64,000 bases of DNA from Algorimicrobium hallyeonense (GCF_042657385.1 NZ_JBHSLA010000001.1:930001-994000); one strand, 5' to 3'; positions 17,922 through 26,649 are shown, numbered from the stretch's first letter. Notes: generated by a model not told the origin, from the letters alone. Translations and numbers: made by a program.

Positions 17922-17948
17922 AAAAAGCGACGTTTTGTGTCGCTTTTT
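17922..17948 (-). terminator. Terminator of pyrH-frr
   Basis: AAAAAGCGAC (17922-17931) and GTCGCTTTTT (17939-17948) form a perfect 10-bp stem with a 7-nt loop, 5 bases after the frr stop on the minus strand. Confidence 0.85.
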
Positions 17949-17952
17949 AAAT

Positions 17953-18507
17953 TTAAACAGTCATTATTTCTTTCTCCTTGACCTCAAAAATACTGTCTAT
18001 TTTCATAACGTATTTATCGGTCATCTTTTGAATATCCGTTTCAGCATTTTTCTGAAGATCTTCAGAGGTGTCCTCAAGATTTTTAATATCTGTATTGGCA
18101 TCTTTTCTAGCACTTCTAATACTTACTTTAGCATCTTCTGTTTCAGCTTTTGCCTGTTTGGCTAGATTAATTCTGCGTTCTTCCGTTAATGGTGGCACGT
18201 TTATAATAATCGTATCGCCATTATTCATTGGGTTAAAACCCAAGTTAGCATGCATAATACCACGTTCAATTTCTTGAAGCATATTTTTTTCCCATGGCTG
18301 AACGGTAATGGTTCTACCATCTGGTGTGTTTACATTGGCTACTTGGCTTAAAGGTGTTTGAGATCCGTAATAATCTACCATAACACTACCAAGCATGGCT
18401 GGACTGGCTTTACCAGCTCTAATATTTACTAATTGTTTTTCTAAATGCTTAATTGCCGCATCCATAGACTCTTTTGCCGAGTCTAATATAAATTGAATGT
18501 CTTCCAT
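17953..18507 (-). CDS. frr: Ribosome recycling factor
   Basis: 184 residues, the standard size. The three-helix bundle with inserted domain is recognisable from ASPAMLGSVMVDYYGSQTPL (about 36-55), TITVQPWEKNMLQEIERGI and the C-terminal PPLTEERRINLAKQAKAETE segment. It splits post-termination ribosomes with EF-G. It lies 63 bases downstream of pyrH in the same direction, the widely conserved pyrH-frr pair, and ends at a strong terminator. Confidence 0.97.
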   Translation of the reverse strand: MEDIQFILDSAKESMDAAIKHLEKQLVNIRAGKASPAMLGSVMVDYYGSQTPLSQVANVNTPDGRTITVQPWEKNMLQEIERGIMHANLGFNPMNNGDTIIINVPPLTEERRINLAKQAKAETEDAKVSIRSARKDANTDIKNLEDTSEDLQKNAETDIQKMTDKYVMKIDSIFEVKEKEIMTV

Positions 18508-18570
18508 CTTTAAAGAATTTTATAAGTTTTAAACGTGTTTCAAAAAACAAGCCAAACCGTAAATGTAATA

Positions 18571-19278
18571 TTATAAATTGACTTTTGTGCCAATATTTTC
18601 GCCAGAAACCACTTTTAATAAATTGCCTTTTTTATTCATATCAAAAACAATAATTGGCAATTCGTTTTCCTGACTTAGGGTAAAAGCAGTTGTATCCATA
18701 ACCTTTAATCCTTTTCGTAACACATCATCAAAGGTGATATGATCGAATTTAATGGCTTGCGAATCTTTTTCAGGATCTGCTGTATAAATACCATCTACAC
18801 GTGTGCCTTTTAAAATAACATCGGCTTCAATTTCAATAGCTCTTAAAACGGCTGCTGAATCGGTAGTAAAATACGGATTTCCAGTTCCACCTCCAAAAAT
18901 AACAACACGACCTTTTTCTAAATGACGCATAGCTTTTCTTCGGATAAAAGGTTCAGCAACTTGCTCAATATGAATAGCGGTTTGCAAACGTGTTGGTACA
19001 TCTGCATTTTCTAGAGCACTCTGTAGTGCTAAACCATTTATAACTGTTGCTAACATACCCATGTGGTCACCTTGAACACGATCCATACCGTTGCTAGCAC
19101 CTGCAACACCTCTAAAAATATTTCCGCCACCAATAACAATGGCAACTTGAATTCCTAAATCTGTAATTTCTTTTATGTCAGTCGCGTATTCTGCTAAACG
19201 AACGGGATCAATTCCGTATTGGCGATTACCCATTAATGCTTCGCCTGATAATTTTAAAAGAATTCTTTTGTATTTCAT
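18571..19278 (-). CDS. pyrH: UMP kinase
   Basis: 235 residues from the ATG at 19278. A longer in-frame start at 19332 is rejected because that ATG lies within the candidate -7 box (19330-19337) and adds 18 residues without homology. Motifs of the amino-acid-kinase fold are intact: LLKLSGEALMG at the N-terminus, VIGGGNIFRG (about 46-55), GDHMGMLATVINGLAL and GTGNPYFTTDSAAVLRAIEI. It phosphorylates UMP to UDP in pyrimidine synthesis. In many bacteria it directly follows tsf; here a lipoprotein island of about 4.5 kb lies between them. Confidence 0.96.
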   Translation of the reverse strand: MKYKRILLKLSGEALMGNRQYGIDPVRLAEYATDIKEITDLGIQVAIVIGGGNIFRGVAGASNGMDRVQGDHMGMLATVINGLALQSALENADVPTRLQTAIHIEQVAEPFIRRKAMRHLEKGRVVIFGGGTGNPYFTTDSAAVLRAIEIEADVILKGTRVDGIYTADPEKDSQAIKFDHITFDDVLRKGLKVMDTTAFTLSQENELPIIVFDMNKKGNLLKVVSGENIGTKVNL

Positions 19279-19329
19279 GTGCTGTTTTAGATATATGCGC
19301 TTCTCACGATTATGGGAATTGCGGTTTTG

Positions 19330-19337
19330 CAAAGCTA
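19330..19337 (-). promoter_or_regulatory. Candidate -7 box of pyrH
   Basis: TAGCTTTG on the minus strand fits TAnnTTTG. A transcript starting about 7 bases downstream would have a leader of about 45 bases before the pyrH ATG at 19278. The -33 region is only a weak match. Confidence 0.45.
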
Positions 19338-19386
19338 CATAATTTTTTTATTTTTTGAATTGCGAAATTTTAGAGGAATTATAAAA

Positions 19387-19411
19387 AACCTCCCAAGATT
19401 TTTGGAAGGTT
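19387..19411 (-). terminator. Terminator of lipoprotein paralogue 4
   Basis: On the minus strand AACCTTCC pairs with GGGAGGTT (one G-U pair), followed by six U. It separates the lipoprotein island from pyrH. Confidence 0.75.
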
Positions 19412-19444
19412 AATTGGTGTCTGAAGATGTATTGAAGCACAATT

Positions 19445-20041
19445 TTATTGTCTTACCAAAACGTAGTCTCCATAAGGCACTCTTGGTTCTGTTGGCGCAC
19501 CTTCTGGTATTGCTCTTGTTCCTATACTAACTAGCTTTGCTTCAATTTTTTCTATACCATTTTCTTTAATATACCTAATTGCTAAATAGCTGCTCAAATG
19601 TTTTCTGTTTGGATCTGGATCATCGAAAAACATTAAAACTCGCCTTTCTGTTGGAGTACATGCTGAACAACTTGGCCTATTGTTTTTATATATTATTTCA
19701 TTTCCTGCTATACTATGGTAATATGGGTCTGCAATATTTAAATCTAGTAAAGTATTTACAATTTCTCTCCCATTCACTGTATAACTATATTCGCCTATTA
19801 GTAAATCTTCATACCATTCATCGTTATAAACTTGTACTTTTTTTTGAAAAATAACAGTTAGAGAGGTGTTACCGTTAGTATATACCCAAGTACCAACAAA
19901 TTTATTTAGTTCGTTGTTTAAATCTTTGTAATAAGCGCCATTTACAAATTCGTTTCTATCATCTAAAGAAATTATAGGTGTTTGTGCTTTACAAGCTAAT
20001 GTCGAAATACTTAAGGTTATTATAAATATTATATTTTTCAT
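19445..20041 (-). CDS. Small lipoprotein, tandem paralogue 4 (DUF6705-like)
   Basis: 198 residues. A short signal ends in LACKAQ with acylated Cys17. The shared family pattern YYKDLNNELNKFVGTWVY (about 37-54) follows, then beta-strand-rich sequence and a CSAC pair near residue 124. The C-terminus GAPTEPRVPYGDYVLVRQ parallels paralogue 3. The G-x-W at the first strand resembles lipocalin-like small barrels, but I could not confirm a fold. I recall such flavobacterial lipoproteins being labelled DUF6705; no function is known. It has its own terminator. Confidence 0.75.
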   Translation of the reverse strand: MKNIIFIITLSISTLACKAQTPIISLDDRNEFVNGAYYKDLNNELNKFVGTWVYTNGNTSLTVIFQKKVQVYNDEWYEDLLIGEYSYTVNGREIVNTLLDLNIADPYYHSIAGNEIIYKNNRPSCSACTPTERRVLMFFDDPDPNRKHLSSYLAIRYIKENGIEKIEAKLVSIGTRAIPEGAPTEPRVPYGDYVLVRQ

Positions 20042-20050
20042 ACCTATAAT

Positions 20051-20075
20051 ACCAAGGCTAATAACTAGCCTTGGC
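20051..20075 (-). terminator. Hairpin between paralogues 3 and 4
   Basis: CCAAGGCTA (20052-20060) pairs with TAGCCTTGG (20066-20074), 5-nt loop. The U-tail on the minus strand is poor, so termination may be partial. Confidence 0.5.
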
Positions 20076-20086
20076 GTAATTTGTTT

Positions 20087-20704
20087 TTATTGTTTATATA
20101 AGATTAATTCTCTTCTTAATGGTAGCCTATCATCTGTGGGTTGCCCTTCTGGATACAAACCCATATCTGACATTTTAATACGAACTATTATATGCTCTGG
20201 TGTTCCAGATTGTTGTGCGGGAACATGCCTGATTATCATATTATAATCAAAATAGTCGCGCGCTGGGTCTTGAATAGATACTTCCACACGACGCTCATCT
20301 GGCAAGCAGTCATTACAAACGGGTACATGCGTGGCTTCCATTATATAATTACCGTATATTAAATGCTCCGAAACATCCGTGTAAGCAAATATATTACTTA
20401 AAGTATTAACTACTTGAACATTGTTGGCATTAACATATTGGTATTCGCCGTAAAGCACATCCTCCAAATATGATACATTCGAATATGACACCAAATCTTG
20501 TTCTTTTTTCATTAATTGTATTTTAAGTATTTCATTATTATTTTCAAATAACCAAACACCTTCTAATTTGCCTAAATCATTATTGGTGTCTTGATAGTAA
20601 ATTCCGTTAGTAATATTACCATACTTTTCAATAAGCGGTACTTGTGCTTTACAAGTACTCATTGAAAAAAGAAATAAGAGTATTATATAAATTGGTGTTT
20701 TCAT
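20087..20704 (-). CDS. Small lipoprotein, tandem paralogue 3 (DUF6705-like)
   Basis: 205 residues with signal ending STCKAQ (acylated Cys18). The family segment YYQDTNNDLGKLEGVWLF (about 39-56) aligns with paralogue 4, with G-V-W in place of G-T-W. A CNDC pair (near residue 131) replaces CSAC at the equivalent place, and the tail PEGQPTDDRLPLRRELILYKQ also aligns. Paralogues 3 and 4 are the closest pair. The protein should sit on the periplasmic or outer face of the envelope. Function unknown. Confidence 0.75.
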   Translation of the reverse strand: MKTPIYIILLFLFSMSTCKAQVPLIEKYGNITNGIYYQDTNNDLGKLEGVWLFENNNEILKIQLMKKEQDLVSYSNVSYLEDVLYGEYQYVNANNVQVVNTLSNIFAYTDVSEHLIYGNYIMEATHVPVCNDCLPDERRVEVSIQDPARDYFDYNMIIRHVPAQQSGTPEHIIVRIKMSDMGLYPEGQPTDDRLPLRRELILYKQ

Positions 20705-20764
20705 GTTTTGAAAATGTAGACTTGGGTTTCAGTGTAAGATAGTAGTAATTTTTTGAAATTAAAT

Positions 20765-20790
20765 AAACCTCTCCGAATTTGGAGAGGTTT
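20765..20790 (-). terminator. Terminator of lipoprotein paralogue 2
   Basis: AAACCTCTCC (20765-20774) and GGAGAGGTTT (20781-20790) form a perfect 10-bp stem with a 6-nt loop between paralogues 2 and 3. Confidence 0.7.
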
Positions 20791-20828
20791 TGTGGGTTTG
20801 ATATTGTTTATATTTGTTGAATTATGAT

Positions 20829-21407
20829 TTATTGTTTTGTTAATAAAATACCGTTTTCAGGCAGTACTTGATTGGCCCAACCTGTTTGACATTGGCTATA
20901 CTTTTCATGATTTGATCCTAATGATAAAAACAATTGGGTATTATTATTTTTTAACGTCACATATACTTCGCCATTTTGCCCACAAAAATAGTCTTCACCA
21001 CTATAATAGAATTCATAAGATAAACCACTGCCTGAAAATTGTCTAAAAACTACACCTTGGCATGGGGCATTTTCATCTGGTAATGATCTTGTATCTTCAA
21101 TGACATTAAAGTTGCTAGCATCTAGAATTAAATATTTCATTACCAAAACATCAATATCTATATTGTACTGTTCATCAAATACAATCGTTTTTTCAGTAAT
21201 TATAAATGTATATTCTTTATTGTTGGTATTACCGGTCCATGTACCTACATAGTCATCTAAAACATGATTTACATCTTTTATATAGGTGGTTACACCTTCT
21301 TCAACATTCTCGAAATTATTAACTACTTGCTCCACGGGGATTATTTGTGCTTTGCAAGAGATGGTTGTAAGAATAAATACTATTACTAAATAAATTGGTG
21401 ATTTCAT
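20829..21407 (-). CDS. Small lipoprotein, tandem paralogue 2
   Basis: 192 residues. The signal ends TISCKAQ (acylated Cys18). The family segment TYIKDVNHVLDDYVGTWTG (about 41-59) contains the same D-x-N-x-x-L-x-x-x-x-G-T-W core as the neighbours. The C-terminus differs (NQVLPENGILLTKQ) but keeps the final KQ. A cysteine-containing stretch around residues 115-140 (APCQGVVF, YFCGQNG) is not shared with paralogues 3 and 4. Beta-rich. Function unknown; individually terminated. Confidence 0.75.
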   Translation of the reverse strand: MKSPIYLVIVFILTTISCKAQIIPVEQVVNNFENVEEGVTTYIKDVNHVLDDYVGTWTGNTNNKEYTFIITEKTIVFDEQYNIDIDVLVMKYLILDASNFNVIEDTRSLPDENAPCQGVVFRQFSGSGLSYEFYYSGEDYFCGQNGEVYVTLKNNNTQLFLSLGSNHEKYSQCQTGWANQVLPENGILLTKQ

Positions 21408-21442
21408 TTATTTCTGTTAAAACTAATGTTGGTAAGGTATAA

Positions 21443-21473
21443 AAACAGCAGAAATTAAGAGTTTCTGCTGTTT
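21443..21473 (-). terminator. Terminator of lipoprotein paralogue 1
   Basis: Perfect 12-bp arms AAACAGCAGAAA (21443-21454) and TTTCTGCTGTTT (21462-21473), 7-nt loop, 14 bases after the stop. Confidence 0.75.
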
Positions 21474-21486
21474 CTACTTACTTTAT

Positions 21487-21903
21487 TTATTGCTTTGTAT
21501 AAATTTCAAGTTTTCCACTTTCAGTTGTGATGGATAATGTTTTAACACCATTATCATCTGTATGAATATTATTTATTACATCACAAACAAAATCATTGGA
21601 ACTAATATCTCTTTTCAAATATACATCAAAGCCATTATTTATATTTGAACCACAAGACATGGTAAGAGCGTAATTATAGGTGCCATCCTGAAGTACATTC
21701 CCTATATATTCTTTTTGTACGCCATTGCTAGTAAATTCAATTTTGTAATCTAAATCATCATTAGAAATCCAAGTACCAATGATTTCATTTCCCCAATTAG
21801 GTTGTGAAATAGGTGGTAATACTTGTGCCTTGCAACTATATGAAATTACCATTAATAATAGTAATTTTAATATTTTTGAAACTCTTTTATTATTTTTCAT
21901 CAT
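21487..21903 (-). CDS. Small lipoprotein, tandem paralogue 1 (short form)
   Basis: 138 residues, the shortest of the set. The signal ends ISYSCKAQV (acylated Cys24). The GTW core appears at about 43-46 (GNEIIGTWISNDD), followed by strands and a C-terminal LEIYTKQ that matches the family's final KQ. It begins 15 bases after the stop of the GH19-type gene, so the two are probably co-transcribed. Pairing of a secreted cell-wall-type hydrolase with an adjacent lipoprotein would fit an immunity role, but this is speculation. Confidence 0.7.
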   Translation of the reverse strand: MMKNNKRVSKILKLLLLMVISYSCKAQVLPPISQPNWGNEIIGTWISNDDLDYKIEFTSNGVQKEYIGNVLQDGTYNYALTMSCGSNINNGFDVYLKRDISSNDFVCDVINNIHTDDNGVKTLSITTESGKLEIYTKQ

Positions 21904-21918
21904 TTTTATTTTTAAAGT

Positions 21919-23497
21919 TTACAAACAATTTATTGAATCTTTCGCTTTTTGAAAACGCTCCTTTCTGTCAGTTAATCCTTTCTTACTTTTGCCATTTATT
22001 TTTACAGTTACATTATCTACAGTTGTACTACTATCAATATTTATCTCATTAATGACTCTAGTTTTGTAATACCATAATCCACTTAATACAGCTAGTGTGT
22101 CGTTGCTTGCAATTATTTCAGGCTCTGTTACAGGGTCAATATCTGGATTATAATTATTATTATACCATGTTTTAAAAGCTGTATAATTATCTTTCCATGT
22201 TAGTTGGAAAATACCTCTCCCTCTATATTTATAACCATCCCCACTAGCTACATCCCTATTACCATATTTACAACACATTGCAACATTAGCCACTCCAGAA
22301 GAATTTTGTAAATAATCCGGAGCAAAATATATATTTTCATTTAAAGAAGCTTGTAGAGAGTCCATAGTAAACCAAGAATATGTCCCAGCTAATTTACTCG
22401 CTGTAGTCCAATAAGTGCTTTCTGTTACATTCAATGTATTAAATCCTCCCGTTTCATGTCCAGCTTGACTTAAAAAGTGCCATAAATCTTCATCACTATT
22501 GATACCAAAATCTTTTCCTTTATCATTAATTATTGAGGCTAACAATTCTGCATTTGTATCAGATATATTAGGAAATATTTTTTTTAATTCATCCTTGGAT
22601 GTATTACAATCATCCTCTTCACCCTCATCATTGCTATCAATCGGAGGCTCTAATTCAGGACAAAACTTACAAGTAACAGGCGTTGTTGATCCACTTTGAG
22701 TACCGCCTCCATGATTAGGATTACTATTTGGATTTGTTGGGTTATAATCTGGAGGATTTCCGCCGTTGCTTGGACCGCCACCTCCATCACCACAAGGAAC
22801 TAAAGTAGGTAAAAGAACGTAACCGCCATTTGTAGCCATATCGGTTGTGCCCCAATAATCACATTCATTTCCTTGAGCAAAAGTGTGTTTTGTACTCTGA
22901 CACCTAGTTCCCTCTTGATAAGTCCATAAATCTTCGTAACACGCACCATTATAATAGTATTTACCGAATATATCACCAACTAATTCATCTGCATTTAGTT
23001 CAATATACGTTATCTTATTTTCAACGTTTATTTGCTGTCTGAAATTATGGGCTGTAATGTCTTCAGCGGTAAATTCGTATTGAACTAAATAGGCTGTATA
23101 GGTGCTGTCTACTTCCTCAATTAACCAAAGGTTTTCTAAAAAACCATTATCTTCCTCCCTGTAAACTGGAAATATATAAGAGTATTTTATACCATCAAAG
23201 ATTTCTTTACAATAGTCTGTATTTATAGTGAATCCATTTTCTTCACTATAAACTTCGCGACCATTAATAGATGTTGCTTTAGATTGCACTTTTAATTTTT
23301 TCCAATTTGGTAAGTAAACTTTTCTTTTCAAGAATTTTATCCTTACGTAACGTAGTAATTTTAAAATCCGATTCTGTTTTTGAACTTTCATTTGATTGAT
23401 TCGTAAAATCATCTTTCTGGCAACTGGCCACAATTAATGAAATTCCGAAGAGCAGAATTCCCAATTTTAAATAGTTTGTGATTTGGGTTTGTTTCAT
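21919..23497 (-). CDS. GH19-type lipoprotein, N-terminus displaced by a one-base frameshift
   Basis: Two overlapping frames together make one protein. The first (23497 to 23279) encodes a lipoprotein signal, LIVASC with acylated Cys26, and about 40 more residues. The second (open from 23433 to 21919) holds the rest. They join at a run of six A (minus strand; 23296-23301): with five A the product would be one chain of about 525 residues. Domains: lipobox, an unknown region of about 200 residues, a Gly/Asn/Pro-rich linker, then a C-terminal GH19 lysozyme/chitinase-like domain (about 190 residues). That domain shows SQAGHETGG with the catalytic Glu and GRGIFQLTWKDNY matching the GH19 core. Substrate could be chitin or peptidoglycan. 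Whether the shift is a sequencing error, an inactivating mutation or slippage is open. Confidence 0.75.
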
Positions 23498-23722
23498 AGG
23501 TTAAACTGGTTTAAAGTTAGTAAAAAATGATAAAATTCTGTTTGAAATAACCGATTAAGATTTAGGGTATCTAACCAAATTATTTCTTAACAATTCAAAC
23601 CTACCAAAAAAAAAAACGAATAGAACAAGCTTTTTTGGTGAATTATGTGCCGTTTATCGAAAATCCAAAAAACCGTTACGGTTTTCTCTATGGTGGTCAT
23701 TTTAATAAAAAATGGTATAAAA

Positions 23723-23752
23723 AAAAGCCTCTCAAATAATTGAGAGGCTTTA
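23723..23752 (-). terminator. Terminator of the rplM-rpsI-rpsB-tsf block
   Basis: AAAGCCTCTCAA (23724-23735) pairs with TTGAGAGGCTTT (23740-23751), 4-nt loop, followed on the minus strand by a U-run. It lies 23 bases after the tsf stop. The remainder of the gap 23498-23722 holds no recognisable gene. Confidence 0.85.
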
Positions 23753-23774
23753 GTATATGCTTGATAATTTTAAA

Positions 23775-24740
23775 TTATCCTACAGAAACACGTTTGAAAT
23801 CTGTAATGGCAACATCGCCAAAAGACTCTACATATTGTGCAACTGTTTGCTTATCATCTTTAATAAAACGCTGATCTAATAAACATTGTTCTTGATCTAA
23901 CGTCGTATTATCTGAAATAAAACGCTCCATTTTACCTGGAAGAATTTTATCCCAAATTTGTTCTGGTTTACCTTCCGCTTTTAATTCTGCTTTCGCATCT
24001 TCTTCTGCTTGGGCTAAAACTTCTGGCGTTAATTGAGCCATAGAAATATATTGAGGTACATTTTTAAGTGTTTTACCTAAACGACCTAATTCAATATTAT
24101 CTTTTTCAATAACTGCAATACGCGCTTCAGTTTCGGAAGCTACAAAAGCAGGATCGAAATTTTTGTAAGATAATGAGGTTGCTCCCATAGAAGCAACTTG
24201 CATAGAAACATCTTTTACTAAAGTTTCAGCATTATCAACTTCTTTTGATAAACCAACTAAAGCTGCAATTTTATTAATGTGAACATATTGTCCAACATAA
24301 GGTGCTTCTAATTTTTCGAAACCAGTGATTTCTAATTTTTCACCAACAACACCTGTTTGTTCAACTAATTTTTCAGCAACAGTCATACCTTTAAAATCGG
24401 CTGCTAAAAAGTCTTCTTTAGTATTAAAGTTGATAGCAACATCTGCTAACTCATTAGCTAACGCTAAAAAGCTTTCATTTTTTCCAACGAAATCAGTTTC
24501 GCAACCTAAAACAAGCGCAACACCAACAGTGTTTGCATCGTTAATTTTAGCTACTGCAGCACCTTCAGAAGAATCTCTGTCGGCCCTTTTTTCTGCTACT
24601 TTCTGACCTTTTTTACGTAATACGTCAATTGCTTTATCAAAATCGCCTTCAGCTTCTACTAAAGCTTTTTTGCAGTCCATCATACCTGCACCTGTGGCTT
24701 GTCTTAATTTATTTACTTCTGCGGCTGTTACTTTTACCAT
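23775..24740 (-). CDS. tsf: Elongation factor Ts
   Basis: 321 residues. The N-terminal UBA-like domain (VNKLRQATGAGMMDCKKALVEAEGD, about 9-33) has the TGAGMMDCK signature. The core follows with the second signature GCETDFVGKNESF (about 79-91), a dimerisation-type insert (about 195-245) and the final ITDFKRVSVG. It exchanges GDP for GTP on EF-Tu. It lies about 100 bases after rpsB in the conserved rpsB-tsf order and is followed by a terminator and the lipoprotein island rather than by pyrH. Confidence 0.97.
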   Translation of the reverse strand: MVKVTAAEVNKLRQATGAGMMDCKKALVEAEGDFDKAIDVLRKKGQKVAEKRADRDSSEGAAVAKINDANTVGVALVLGCETDFVGKNESFLALANELADVAINFNTKEDFLAADFKGMTVAEKLVEQTGVVGEKLEITGFEKLEAPYVGQYVHINKIAALVGLSKEVDNAETLVKDVSMQVASMGATSLSYKNFDPAFVASETEARIAVIEKDNIELGRLGKTLKNVPQYISMAQLTPEVLAQAEEDAKAELKAEGKPEQIWDKILPGKMERFISDNTTLDQEQCLLDQRFIKDDKQTVAQYVESFGDVAITDFKRVSVG

Positions 24741-24839
24741 AGCTTGAAAATGTATTTTAAATTTAAAAAAGTCGTTTAACGTGTTTTCAAAATTGAAACG
24801 GTATCAAACGACTTTTCTAGTATTGTTTTACTTAAGTTT

Positions 24840-25613
24840 TTATTCTTCTTCGTCTTTTACAACTTCTTTTTTAGCTGCTTTTTTTGCTTTTGGTGCATCT
24901 TTGTCAGCTTTAGGAGCGTCTTTTTCTGCTTTGCGTTCTGCTAAACCATTTGCAATAGCTGCTGTAACGTGTGTTAACACTTTGTCTATAGATTTTGAAG
25001 CATCATCATTTGCAGGGATTACATAATCAACTTGACGTGGGTCAGAGTTGGTATCAACCATAGCAAAAATAGGAATGTTTAATTTTTGAGCTTCTTTAAT
25101 AGCAATGTGCTCACGCTTAATATCAACAACAAATAATGCTGCTTGTAAACGTGTCATATCTGTAATAGAACCTAAATTCTTTTCTAATTTAGCACGTTGA
25201 CGATCTACTTGTAAACGTTCTTTTTTAGATAATGAATTGAAAGTACCATCTTTCTTCATTCTATCAATAGTTGCCATTTTTTTAACGGCTTTTCTAATAG
25301 TAACAAAGTTTGTAAGCATTCCACCTGGCCATCTTTCAGTGATGTAAGGCATGTTGATATCTGCTGCTTTTTCAGCAACAATATCTTTAGCTTGTTTTTT
25401 AGTAGCTACAAATAAAATCTTACGACCAGATGCTGCGATTTTGCTTAACGCGTCGCCTGCTTCTTCTATTTTAGCTGCTGTTTTATAAAGATTGATAATA
25501 TGGATGCCATTACGCTCCATATATACGTAAGGCGCCATGTTTGGATCCCACTTACGTGTTAGGTGACCGAAGTGTACACCTGCTTCAAGTAATTCTTTTA
25601 CTTCTACTGCCAT
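24840..25613 (-). CDS. rpsB: 30S ribosomal protein S2
   Basis: 257 residues from the ATG at 25613 (MAVEVKELLEAGVHFGH); an upstream in-frame ATG at 25646 adds 11 residues with no S2 homology. Signatures LEAGVHFGHLTRKW, WPGGMLTNF and the VDTNSDPRQVDYVIPANDD segment are all present. The tail (about 225-257) is a Lys/Ala/Asp-rich extension, frequent in Bacteroidota S2. The 193-base gap to rpsI (25614-25806) has no ORF. It contains a small hairpin (ATTTAG...CTAAAT) that could belong to a leader, but I cannot assign a known S2 leader motif. Confidence 0.97.
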   Translation of the reverse strand: MAVEVKELLEAGVHFGHLTRKWDPNMAPYVYMERNGIHIINLYKTAAKIEEAGDALSKIAASGRKILFVATKKQAKDIVAEKAADINMPYITERWPGGMLTNFVTIRKAVKKMATIDRMKKDGTFNSLSKKERLQVDRQRAKLEKNLGSITDMTRLQAALFVVDIKREHIAIKEAQKLNIPIFAMVDTNSDPRQVDYVIPANDDASKSIDKVLTHVTAAIANGLAERKAEKDAPKADKDAPKAKKAAKKEVVKDEEE

Positions 25614-25806
25614 TTTGTAATAGTTTACGTTCTGTTGAATTAGCAATGATTTAGTGGTCTTTTTATAATAAAAATTGCCTGAACCATTTAGATGCTAAAC
25701 TAAATCCTGTTTTTACACTAGGACAACAATAACTGTTTAATTTTTTTGTTTGAAATGTACTTTACTATGAAGTATTAAACCCCAGATAAAGTAACATTCG
25801 ATAATA

Positions 25807-26193
25807 TTAACGTTTCGAGAATTGGAATTTCTTACGCGCTTTCTTCTGTCCGAATTTCTTACGCTCCACCATTCTTGGATCTCTAGTTAACAAGCCTTCT
25901 GGCTTTAATGTCAATCTGTTTTCAGGATCTAACTCGCACATAATACGAGAAATACCTAAACGGATTGCTTCAGCTTGACCTGTAATACCACCTCCATATA
26001 CATTTACTGTAATATCAAAGTTGCCATCATTGTTAGTCATAACTAAAGGTTGGTTTACTTTGTACTGTAATGTTGCAGTAGGAAAATAAACCGTCATGTC
26101 TTTTTTATTAATTGTAATCTTGCCAGTTCCTTCAGCAAGATATACACGAGCAACAGCCGTCTTTCTACGGCCAATTTTGTGAATTACTTCCAT
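25807..26193 (-). CDS. rpsI: 30S ribosomal protein S9
   Basis: 128 residues. It opens with IGRRKTAVARVYL and closes with the basic tail GLLTRDPRMVERKKFGQKKARKKFQFSKR, whose last residues (KxxFSKR) contact the P-site tRNA. Its start follows directly on the rplM stop (no gap), the universal rplM-rpsI pair, so the two are co-transcribed. Confidence 0.98.
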   Translation of the reverse strand: MEVIHKIGRRKTAVARVYLAEGTGKITINKKDMTVYFPTATLQYKVNQPLVMTNNDGNFDITVNVYGGGITGQAEAIRLGISRIMCELDPENRLTLKPEGLLTRDPRMVERKKFGQKKARKKFQFSKR

Positions 26194-26649
26194 TTACTTG
26201 AATTCGTTTAAATTAATTGTTTTTGGCTTTTGCGCAGCATGCGTATGCTCTGCACCAACAACAACGTTAAGGTTACGGAATAATTCGGCACCTAATTTGT
26301 TTTTAGGTAACATTCCTTTTACTGATTTCTCTACTAATCTTGCTGGATCTTTTCCAAACAATTCAGTAGCAGTTAAACTTCTTTGTCCACCTGGATAACC
26401 TGTGTGACGGATATATGTTTTATCTGTCCACTTGTTACCTGACAAGTTGATTTTTTCCGAATTGATAACAATCACGTTATCACCGCAATCAACGTGTGGT
26501 GTGAAGTTAGGCTTATGTTTTCCTCTTAAAAGTTTTGCAACTTTAGAAGCTAAACGGCCTAATGTTTGACCTTCAGCGTCAACTAAAACCCACTCTTTAT
26601 TAACAGTAGCTTTGTTGGCTGAAATCGTTTTGTAGCTTAATGTGTCCAC
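26194..26649 (-). CDS. rplM: 50S ribosomal protein L13
   Basis: 151 residues. Signatures WVLVDAEGQTLGRLASKVA (about 21-39), KPNFTPHVDCGDNVIVINSE and RMVEKSVKGMLPKNKLG-like sequence (here RLVEKSVKGMLPKNKLG) are intact. First gene of the rplM-rpsI-rpsB-tsf block. A well-formed Bacteroidota promoter lies 48 bases upstream (26697-26727). Confidence 0.98.
   Translation of the reverse strand: MDTLSYKTISANKATVNKEWVLVDAEGQTLGRLASKVAKLLRGKHKPNFTPHVDCGDNVIVINSEKINLSGNKWTDKTYIRHTGYPGGQRSLTATELFGKDPARLVEKSVKGMLPKNKLGAELFRNLNVVVGAEHTHAAQKPKTINLNEFK

Noticed and set aside
23279..23497. Separate 72-residue lipoprotein gene
   Set aside because: It is better explained as the displaced N-terminus of the GH19-type protein, because removing one A fuses the two frames directly.
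19279..23774. Lipoprotein island as a prophage or IS insertion
   Set aside because: No integrase, transposase, phage gene, target-site duplication or terminal inverted repeat was seen.
25614..25806. Known ribosomal-protein leader (S2 type) upstream of rpsB
   Set aside because: A small hairpin exists, but I could not match it to a defined leader motif, so it is mentioned only as part of the gap.
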